Under the pieces are notes generated by a model that did not search any database, was not told where the DNA came from, and worked only from the letters and a program-made list of their open reading frames with translations. This document shows, piece after piece, positions 5,611 through 11,182 of a stretch of 11,182 nucleotides of DNA. The first letter of the stretch is position 1. Each line of letters starts with the position of its first letter. Source of the stretch: Chloroflexota bacterium (lineage in GTDB: Bacteria > Chloroflexota > UBA6077). Where the stretch lies: contig JAJYKO010000097.1 of assembly GCA_021788565.1 (NCBI GenBank), positions 1-11,182 of the forward strand, given 5' to 3'. Position numbers and translations under genes: made by a program.

Positions 5611-7760
5611 CCCCCTTCTTCGACCCTCTCGACCTTGCAGAGAGCGGACTTGAACCCAGGAAAGCCAGAGATGGGATCGAGGTAGTCGCCATCGAAGAGA
5701 AGGTTGACGTCGGCCTCAGGATGCGCGTGGTACATGTGGACGACGCCCTCCTGGACCATCTGGGTCAGGTTCGCCCTCACCACTATGGCACCCTTGGGCG
5801 TGGATATGCGGATCTCCTCGTCCTGCTTGATGCCCAGCCGAGCCGCGTCCGTGGGGTTCACGTCCGCCGAGGGATGGTTTGGCCTCAGGCTGCTGGTCCA
5901 CGAGAGGCGGAAGGTGCGGCTGTGGGCGAACATCGGCAGCCGCGAGCCGGTGTTCAGGATGAATGGGTACTCCTTGGCCATCTCGGGGGCGGCCTCCCTG
6001 CTGTACTTCGGGGGGGCGTAGACGGGCAGGGCGTCGAGGCCTCTCCTCCCATCGTACTTCTCGAGTATCCCAGACCTGAATTCCAGCTTCCCGGAGGGCG
6101 TCCTAAACCCGGCCTTTAAGTACCTTTTCTCGAGCGCCCTCACGGGGTTGGGGACGAACATCCCCCCTGGGTGCTCTTTCAGCTGCGCCACCGTCATCCC
6201 GCTCGGCTCGAGGATCCAGTCTACGCTGGCCTCGTATCCCGCCTTCAGGAGGGGGTCGTCCAGACCAAGCCTCGCCGCCAGTTCGTAGATCATGTCCACG
6301 TCGGAGCGGGACTGGTAGAGCGGCGGGATAACGGGCTGGGTGAAGATCACGTAGCCCATGTCGTAGCAGCGAAGCTCGCTCCGCTCCACGGATGTGCAGG
6401 CAGGGAGCACGATGTCCGCGTGAGCGCACGTCTCGGTCATGAAGGGATCCACGTTGACGAAGAAATCCAATTCATCCAGGCTCTCCAGCAAGCCCTTGGA
6501 GTCGGGCCACATCCGGTAGTTGAGTCCAAAGCCGAGCACCGCCTTGATCGGGTAGGGCTCGCCCGAGCGGATCTGGTCGGGCAGCTGCATCGCTTGGGCC
6601 TCGTCGATCAGGTCGGTCCAGACGGGGAATCGCTCCGCACCCACTCTGGGAGCCATCTCGCTCCAGGGCCGGGACTGTGTGAACTCCCGTTCCCTGCTCG
6701 GGAACAGCCCGGGCATGCCGGCGAAGCTGGGGGGCTGGACGAGGTTGCCGCCCCTGACGTCGTAGTTGCCGGTGAGCCCCACCAGGGAGAAGACCGCCCG
6801 GTAGTTCTGCACCCCGTTGGTGTTGTGCACCACCGGCGCCGCGCTCGGCAGGATGGCAGCTGGCTTCACGGAGGCGTACATCCGAGCCGCCTGCCTGATC
6901 TGGTCGGCGGGCACACCCGTCAGTTCCTCGCCCCTCTCAGGTGTGAAGAGCCGAACGTACTCCCTGAACTCTTCGAATCCGTGGGTACGGTCGGCCACGA
7001 AGGCTTGGTCGTAGAGGTTCTCGTCGATGATCACCTGGGCCAGCGCCAGCGCCAGCGCTCCGTCGGTGCCCGGCCTCAGCTGTAGGTGAATGTCGGCGTG
7101 AGCTGTCGTCGGGGTCTCCCGGGGGTCCACGACGATCAGCTTCATCCCCCTGTCCCTGCCCCTCAGGATGGCTCTGGCGTTGCCAGGGTTGGTGTAGAAC
7201 GGATTGGCGCTCCAGACCAGCAGGCAGGCGGCATTCGGTATGTCCTGCCTGCCGGGCACCCCGAAGACTAGCTGCTGGGCGACGTTTGTGGCCGTGGAGC
7301 AGACGCTCGACTCGGTCAGGTAGTTGGGCGAGCCGAAAGAGTGGGCCAGGCGCTTGAGGTAGGGCCTGAAGTACTTGGTGTAGCCTGCGAAGAAGGCGAC
7401 GCTCTGGGGGCCGTATTCCCTCTTAGTGGCGTTGAGCCTGTCTGCGATGGTGTCAAAGGCCTCGTCCCACGACACCTCTTCCAGTCTCCCCGTGCCCCTT
7501 GGACCGGTCCTCCTCAGGGGTGTCTTCAGCCGGTCCTCGCTGTAGACGTACTGCCGCTGGGAGGCCCCCTTGGAACAGAGCGTCCCCTCGCTGTACGGGT
7601 TCTCCTTGCTGCCCTCGACCTTGATGATCCGCCCGTCCTTCACGTAGAGGTCCAACCCGCACTGCGTTGTGGGATCGCATATCGCGCAGATGGACTTCCT
7701 GATCTCGATGCCGGTCTCGGGGCCGGCGACCTTCCCTCTCAACAGGGTCTGCACATCCAT
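5607..7760 (-). CDS. Molybdopterin oxidoreductase, DMSO-reductase superfamily catalytic subunit
   Basis: The 717-residue product carries the N-terminal [4Fe-4S] motif ICAICDPTTQCGLDLYVKDG with C25, C28, C34 and C62 (TLCSKG), then the two-domain molybdopterin fold. TESSVCSTA places C154 where the protein ligand to molybdenum sits in Cys-type members such as PsrA/PhsA or Nap. VWSANPFYTNPG, VVDPRETPT, and the C-terminal dinucleotide-binding part (LNTGSRLPMFAHSRTFR, HPSADVNPTDAARLGI, DPISGFPGFKSALCKVE) support bis-MGD binding. No twin-arginine signal is present, so the enzyme is probably cytoplasmic, unlike many respiratory relatives. The ATG at 7760 has AGGA six bases upstream. It begins inside the tail of the preceding flavoprotein gene and ends overlapping the four-cluster ferredoxin gene. 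Substrate is unknown. Formate dehydrogenase, thiosulfate/polysulfide reductase-like or aromatic dehydroxylase roles are all possible; length and motifs do not decide. Confidence 0.9.
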   Translation of the reverse strand: MDVQTLLRGKVAGPETGIEIRKSICAICDPTTQCGLDLYVKDGRIIKVEGSKENPYSEGTLCSKGASQRQYVYSEDRLKTPLRRTGPRGTGRLEEVSWDEAFDTIADRLNATKREYGPQSVAFFAGYTKYFRPYLKRLAHSFGSPNYLTESSVCSTATNVAQQLVFGVPGRQDIPNAACLLVWSANPFYTNPGNARAILRGRDRGMKLIVVDPRETPTTAHADIHLQLRPGTDGALALALAQVIIDENLYDQAFVADRTHGFEEFREYVRLFTPERGEELTGVPADQIRQAARMYASVKPAAILPSAAPVVHNTNGVQNYRAVFSLVGLTGNYDVRGGNLVQPPSFAGMPGLFPSREREFTQSRPWSEMAPRVGAERFPVWTDLIDEAQAMQLPDQIRSGEPYPIKAVLGFGLNYRMWPDSKGLLESLDELDFFVNVDPFMTETCAHADIVLPACTSVERSELRCYDMGYVIFTQPVIPPLYQSRSDVDMIYELAARLGLDDPLLKAGYEASVDWILEPSGMTVAQLKEHPGGMFVPNPVRALEKRYLKAGFRTPSGKLEFRSGILEKYDGRRGLDALPVYAPPKYSREAAPEMAKEYPFILNTGSRLPMFAHSRTFRLSWTSSLRPNHPSADVNPTDAARLGIKQDEEIRISTPKGAIVVRANLTQMVQEGVVHMYHAHPEADVNLLFDGDYLDPISGFPGFKSALCKVERVEEGG

Positions 7761-9094
7761 CGTGTTTCCTGACCTCCACCAAGCCCTCGAATGGGCTCAA
7801 CCGATACTGTACCCGCTACCTGCCATCCCCGTCCCCTACCCGTCATCCCTACGAAAGCGGGGACCCACGCGGCCCTCCGCATCATTGCTAACGAACCCGA
7901 TGGACCAAGCTCGCCCTGCATCGTCCCCTTGATCAGGGCGCTCTTGACGGTGCCCGCCTCCTCACAGCTATCCAGGAGGTTAGCCCCCACGAGCCGCCCA
8001 TCCTTCCAGAACAGTTGAACGAACCCCTTCCCGTCGGATTCTACATCCATATGGTCGTAGTCGCGCACGTTCCCGATCCCCACGAAGTCCATCCCCATGA
8101 AGTGGGTTATATTGTGGGGGATGCTCCCGGGGAAGACGTCCCTTGCCCCTGCCATGTTCCTTCCGGCGGCACGGCCCTGGTAGCGAGCGTTCGCCCACAG
8201 GCCGATTATCTGCTGCCCTCCGGAAAGTAGTTCCTTCCCTTGAGCCACATCGCCCGCGGCGTAGAGCCCGTCCGCACTCGTCCGCATCTGCTCGTCTACC
8301 AGTATCCCCTGCCTGACCTCCACCTGCGTCCGGTCGAAGAAGCTGGTGTTCGCGCGTACCCCTATACTCATCACCACGAGATCGGCCTCTTCGCTCTCAC
8401 CGCCGTCGGCGAAATGGGCTTGCACGCCCCCGGGGGTCTCCTCGACTCTCTGGATGCCTGCCCCGAGCCGTAGACGCACACCCATTTCCACCAGACGGCC
8501 TTCGATCAGCTGGGCACACTCCGGGTGGGCGGCGAGGGGAAAGACGTGCCAGGCGAGGTCCGCCAGGCACACCTGCATCCCCGCGGTGTGAAATAGCTCG
8601 ACCAGCTTGATCCCGACCATCGATGCGCCGACCACCAGCGCTCTCTTCGGCCTTTCCCCCATGACCTTCTTGAGCCGAACGGCATCCTCGACGGTCCGCA
8701 TCGTGAACACCCTGTCGGAGCGCATGCCCTCGATGCGTGGCAGTATAGGAGACGCCCCGGTCGCTATCAGGCAGCGATCGTACTTGAGCTCGAGTCCCGC
8801 TCGGTTGGCCAGTATCCTCTTCGCGGAATCCAGAGCCACCACCGACGAGCCCGGGTGGAGATCGACCTCGTACTTCCGGCAAAACGCCTCGTTATCCCCG
8901 TACGGGAAGAGCCCGTCGAAGCCGATCTTGCCGGCCACGTAGTAGGTCGTGAGCATGGGGTTGTAGATGGGCCACGTGCTGTCGGTGAAGACATGAATGG
9001 CCCCGCAATGGCCGTTTTCTCGGAGCGCCCTGATGCACTCCGCGCCAGCCACCCCGTTGCCCACAATCGCGATCGTGTCGTAGCCTTGTCTCAC
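7739..9094 (-). CDS. NAD(P)/FAD-dependent oxidoreductase with REP-encoded tail
   Basis: The 451-residue product is a class I pyridine-nucleotide oxidoreductase: FAD motif GNGVAG (12-17), NAD(P)H motif GASMVG (156-161) and second FAD motif GLYAAGDVAQG (276-286, D282). The position of the redox cysteine in NADH oxidases and CoA-disulfide reductases reads IYNPMLTTYYVAGK (43-56) with no cysteine. It therefore resembles ferredoxin/rubredoxin reductases and the FAD subunit of NAD-linked aldehyde oxidoreductases, and should pass electrons between NAD(P)H and ferredoxins. The start is GTG 9094, 15 bp after the small ferredoxin gene, with AAGG about ten bases upstream. Family-like sequence runs to about residue 395 (SALIKGTMQGE). 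Residues from about 408 (AAWVPAFVGMTG onward) are translated from a REP-type hairpin and following DNA, giving an extended tail that overlaps the next gene by 22 bp. The core is intact, so it is probably functional. Confidence 0.88.
   Translation of the reverse strand: MRQGYDTIAIVGNGVAGAECIRALRENGHCGAIHVFTDSTWPIYNPMLTTYYVAGKIGFDGLFPYGDNEAFCRKYEVDLHPGSSVVALDSAKRILANRAGLELKYDRCLIATGASPILPRIEGMRSDRVFTMRTVEDAVRLKKVMGERPKRALVVGASMVGIKLVELFHTAGMQVCLADLAWHVFPLAAHPECAQLIEGRLVEMGVRLRLGAGIQRVEETPGGVQAHFADGGESEEADLVVMSIGVRANTSFFDRTQVEVRQGILVDEQMRTSADGLYAAGDVAQGKELLSGGQQIIGLWANARYQGRAAGRNMAGARDVFPGSIPHNITHFMGMDFVGIGNVRDYDHMDVESDGKGFVQLFWKDGRLVGANLLDSCEEAGTVKSALIKGTMQGELGPSGSLAMMRRAAWVPAFVGMTGRGRGWQVAGTVSVEPIRGLGGGQETRWMCRPC
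7841..7871. repeat. REP-type palindromic element inside a 3' coding end
   Basis: The core TCCCTACGAAAGCGGGGA (7846-7863) folds as a 7-bp stem around GAAA with one mismatch and one G-U pair. With its flanks it matches the very common bacterial intergenic element whose consensus is approximately GTCATTCCCGCGAAAGCGGGAATCC. Read leftward in the flavoprotein frame it encodes WVPAFVGMT, the well-known spurious peptide of this element. Such elements are normally intergenic, so its presence in frame indicates insertion at, or readthrough past, the native gene end. Confidence 0.75.
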
Positions 9095-9109
9095 CGATAG
9101 GCTACCTTG

Positions 9110-9307
9110 CTACAGGTACGGAGGGGTGAAGACGATGCGGACGGCTTCCTCCGGGCAGTCCATGCGGCACACCCCGCAGTGCCAGCACTCCTCGGGATAG
9201 GGGCAGGTCGCCTTCCCCTCCCGATCCATTTCGATGACGTCCACGGGGCAATTCACGTCGCAGACGCCGCAGCCGTTGCACTTCTCTCGGTCGAAGACTG
9301 GGGGCAT
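9110..9307 (-). CDS. 2[4Fe-4S] ferredoxin, AprB-like
   Basis: The 65-residue product contains two complete Cx2Cx2Cx3CP motifs, C10/C13/C16/C20 and C41/C44/C47/C51, which bind two [4Fe-4S] clusters. The aromatic-rich second motif (ECWHCGVCRMDCP) and the pairing with an AprA-like flavoprotein recall the beta subunit of adenylylsulfate reductase, although this protein is shorter than typical AprB and lacks its C-terminal tail. It most likely receives or delivers electrons for the FAD protein encoded two bases upstream, and for the NAD(P)H flavoprotein encoded 15 bp downstream. The ATG at 9307 is preceded by GAGGTG with a five-base spacer, located in the end of the upstream gene, so translation is likely coupled. 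Cytoplasmic; no signal sequence. Confidence 0.9.
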   Translation of the reverse strand: MPPVFDREKCNGCGVCDVNCPVDVIEMDREGKATCPYPEECWHCGVCRMDCPEEAVRIVFTPPYL

Positions 9308-9309
9308 GA

Positions 9310-11007
9310 TTACACCTCGTCCACGGGCCGGAATGAGACGTCGATGCCGTCTCCCGCCCGCTTCAGGATAATGAACTTCTTGAAGTTGACGTCGTCCTTC
9401 TTCGGATAGTCGGTGCGGTTGTGGTAGAGGCCCAGGCGGGTCTCCTTCCTCTCCAGGGCAGCCCTCGCAATCAGCCGGCAGGAGTCAAGCAGGTTCACCG
9501 CCTCGTTGGCCCTGAGTAGCTCGTGGAAATTGCGGGCCCTCAGGTTGGGTATCCACTCCCTCAGGTCCTCCAGCTTCTGCACACCCAGCCTAAGGCCATC
9601 CTCATTGCGGGCGAACCCGACGTAAGTCGCCATGAGCTGTCGGATGCGGTCCTCAAACACCTTGGGAGGCAATTCGTAATATCGTTTGCGGTCCTGCAGC
9701 GGTGCAAGAATCCGCTCGCGCTCCGCTTTGATAACCTTCTCGTCCGGCACTATCCGCTCTGTTGCCTTGCAGCGCTGCGCCGCTACCTTGCCGGCATGGT
9801 AGCCCATGGTCGACGCGCCTGAAGTCGAGAGCATGAACCAGGAGCTATCGCCGGCCGCGAAGAGGCCAGGCAGGGACGCCGCGCCATCCGCATCCACAAC
9901 CGCGCCGTCCGCCGGACCCACCGCGCCGCAGGAGTTCATGGCGGAGATGCTGATCTCCATGGGCTCCTTGCTGATGTCCAGCTTCTTCTGCTCGAACCAC
10001 TCGGGGTAGGTCGGCTTGTCGGCGGTGATCAAACGGATCAGGTGGTCCACGTCTGGCCCGGGCAGATGGCTGACGTCCAGGTAAACCGGCCCTCGCCCTT
10101 CGATGGTCTCCTGATAGACCCCCTTGGCGACCTGGAAGCGGTTAGCCTTGTTGCCCCTTGGGTGATACTTCAGCATGAACTCCTCACCCTTGGAGTTGAT
10201 CAACCTCCCGCCCTGTCCGAAGAACGCGTTCATTCCAGCCGCGCCAAAGACGCCCGGTATCAGGGTGGTGATTCCAAACTCCATGTTGGCCAGCTCGGCC
10301 CCTGCGCGGAAGGCGGCCGCCTGCCCGTCACCGGTGTTGGCCGGGCAGTGCCAGGTGTCGAAGGGCGAACCTGAGGGCGCGGTGCCGTAGCGAACCACGT
10401 CGCCCATCGTGAGGACTACCTGCTTGGCCGTGAAGACGAAAAAGCGACCCGTGCGCACGTGGAAGCCCATGGCCCCGATAACCTTCCCGCCGTCGACGAG
10501 GAGGTTGGTGGTCATGACGCGCTGCTGCACTTCCGCGCCGAGCCTGCGGGCCTCCTTGGCCAGGATTGGCTTCCAGTTGAAGCCCTCCAGGTGGATCCAG
10601 TGAGAGCCGGTGAGGCCAAAACCCGGCGTGCGGACGTAGCGGCCGGTCTTCGGGTCATGGAGATAGGGCATGCCCAGCTTCTCCATGGCCAGGATTCTCT
10701 GCCTGTTCTCGTGGACGAAGGTCCGGGCGGTGACGATGGGGGTCATGTCGTCGGTGATCTCTGGGAGGTTCTTGAGAACGCCCTCCGGGGTGTCCCAGTA
10801 CTCGCCCTCTTCCATGATCCCCATGTTGTGGTCGACGCCCGCGGATGTGTTACCGCTCCGTTCGATGTTGCCGGCTTTCTCCACGATGGTGACGCGTACG
10901 TTGGGGTTCGCCTCCTTGGCCCCGATGGCGGCGTTGACGCCGGCGGCTCCGCCACCCAGGACCAGGACGTCGGTGTCGACGTACACCGGTCGCTCGTCGA
11001 TTTCCAT
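9310..11007 (-). CDS. AprA/fumarate-reductase-like FAD-binding oxidoreductase
   Basis: The 565-residue product has the FAD dinucleotide motif VLVLGGGAAGVNAA (GxGxxG 18-23), ribose-binding E43, RSGNTSAGVDHNMG (50-63) near the flavin, NTGDGQAAAFRAGAEL (224-239) and a closing FAD motif LFAAGDSSW (D387). The helical C-terminal part ending in LERKETRLGLYHNRTDYP resembles adenylylsulfate reductase alpha more than fumarate reductase, and the next gene is an AprB-like ferredoxin. However, the loop that carries a substrate histidine in fumarate reductases reads ISAMNSCGAVGPADG (354-368), without histidine, and no ATP sulfurylase or Qmo gene is in view. A role in sulfate reduction therefore should not be assumed; the substrate is unknown. 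The ATG at 11007 has AGGGAG seven bases upstream. It is the first gene of the probable redox operon. Confidence 0.85.
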   Translation of the reverse strand: MEIDERPVYVDTDVLVLGGGAAGVNAAIGAKEANPNVRVTIVEKAGNIERSGNTSAGVDHNMGIMEEGEYWDTPEGVLKNLPEITDDMTPIVTARTFVHENRQRILAMEKLGMPYLHDPKTGRYVRTPGFGLTGSHWIHLEGFNWKPILAKEARRLGAEVQQRVMTTNLLVDGGKVIGAMGFHVRTGRFFVFTAKQVVLTMGDVVRYGTAPSGSPFDTWHCPANTGDGQAAAFRAGAELANMEFGITTLIPGVFGAAGMNAFFGQGGRLINSKGEEFMLKYHPRGNKANRFQVAKGVYQETIEGRGPVYLDVSHLPGPDVDHLIRLITADKPTYPEWFEQKKLDISKEPMEISISAMNSCGAVGPADGAVVDADGAASLPGLFAAGDSSWFMLSTSGASTMGYHAGKVAAQRCKATERIVPDEKVIKAERERILAPLQDRKRYYELPPKVFEDRIRQLMATYVGFARNEDGLRLGVQKLEDLREWIPNLRARNFHELLRANEAVNLLDSCRLIARAALERKETRLGLYHNRTDYPKKDDVNFKKFIILKRAGDGIDVSFRPVDEV

Positions 11008-11062
11008 GCCTTAACTCCCTATCCGATATCGGGATTTCCTCGGTTTCTTTCCCTCACCCCAA
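11008..11062 (-). promoter_or_regulatory. Leader of the redox operon with a 10-bp palindrome
   Basis: This short region precedes the first gene of the leftward operon. It contains the ribosome-binding site AGGGAG (minus strand, 11020-11015) and a perfect palindrome CCGATATCGG at 11023-11032, which could be an operator half or full site. I could not identify a convincing -35/-10 pair, and the promoter might lie within or beyond the repeats to the right. Confidence 0.3.
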
Positions 11063-11118
11063 CCCTCTCCCAGAGGGAGAGGGGGTTGCTTAGTCTCCCA
11101 GAGGGAGAGGGAGTTGCT
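11063..11118. repeat. Tandem copies of a CCCTCTCCC/GGGAGAGGG hairpin element
   Basis: The first copy is an inverted repeat CCCTCTCCC (11063-11071), loop AGA, GGGAGAGGG (11075-11083). A second copy follows: TCTCCCAGAGGGAGAGGG at 11066-11083 recurs at 11094-11111. Each copy is followed by a GTTGCT-like hexamer, giving a repeat of about 25 bp at 28-bp spacing. The preceding CCCTCACCCCAA is part of the same widespread REP-like intergenic element. It can form a strong hairpin and lies upstream of the redox operon. Confidence 0.8.
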
Positions 11119-11182
11119 CCGTCTCGCCGTCTCCCACTCGTCCCGTCCCCCATTCTCCCGCTCACCCCGTCGCCCGTCTCGA
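11119..11182. repeat. Low-complexity pyrimidine-rich tract at the right edge
   Basis: The plus strand is almost entirely C and T with recurring CGTCTC, CGTCCC and CTCCC words, an imperfect short-period repeat that runs off the window. It continues the repeat-rich intergenic region and shows no coding potential. Confidence 0.55.

Noticed and set aside
6171..7085. 304-codon plus-strand open frame opposite the molybdopterin gene
   Set aside because: It is a shadow of the molybdopterin coding strand caused by high GC at third positions; its translation shows no domain.

Overview
The window is GC-rich bacterial DNA. It holds an accessory-looking left end (about 1-2400) and a long leftward gene series on the minus strand (about 11007 to 2412) that dominates the window. 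No ribosomal, tRNA or other housekeeping marker is visible, so the taxon cannot be fixed. Several things fit an anaerobic or facultative environmental bacterium, and a Chloroflexota-like genome is my best but weak guess: soluble molybdopterin and iron-sulfur enzymes, an adenylylsulfate-reductase-like flavoprotein with its small ferredoxin, REP-type intergenic hairpins, a DUF6398 protein and IS630-type debris.

Left end. An AbrB/MazE-type antitoxin runs off the left edge on the minus strand (1-224). Across a roughly 190-bp divergent spacer lies a plus-strand pair: a 351-aa DUF6398 protein (417-1472) and, overlapping its stop by GTGA, a broken member of an uncharacterised family (1469-2240). The N-terminal domain and the basic coiled-coil C-terminus of that family survive here in different frames, and the usual middle is gone. 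The pair converges on the large minus-strand series.

Right and centre, read right to left. Five tightly spaced genes form a probable redox operon: an AprA/fumarate-reductase-like FAD protein (11007-9310), an AprB-like 2[4Fe-4S] ferredoxin (9307-9110), an NAD(P)H:FAD oxidoreductase (9094-7739), a DMSO-reductase-superfamily molybdopterin enzyme (7760-5607) and a four-cluster ferredoxin subunit (5610-5083). None has a visible signal peptide or membrane segment and no quinone-linked membrane subunit is encoded here. I infer a soluble complex or pathway in which the flavoprotein connects the NAD(P)H pool, through ferredoxins, to two catalytic subunits whose substrates are unknown.

Downstream, after a remnant of an IS630-type transposase (about 4888-5082), the same strand carries a creatininase-family amidohydrolase (4870-4100) and an N-acyl-D-amino-acid deacylase (4046-2412). 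These suggest cleavage of amide bonds in small nitrogen compounds. Whether they share the redox operon's transcript is uncertain because the transposase remnant lies between.

The most notable items are the unassigned redox operon, the flavoprotein whose C-terminal tail is translated from a REP-type hairpin, the transposase remnant in frame behind the ferredoxin stop, the internally deleted gene at 1469-2240, and the tandem hairpin repeats upstream of the redox operon. There is no gene-free stretch longer than 300 bases.
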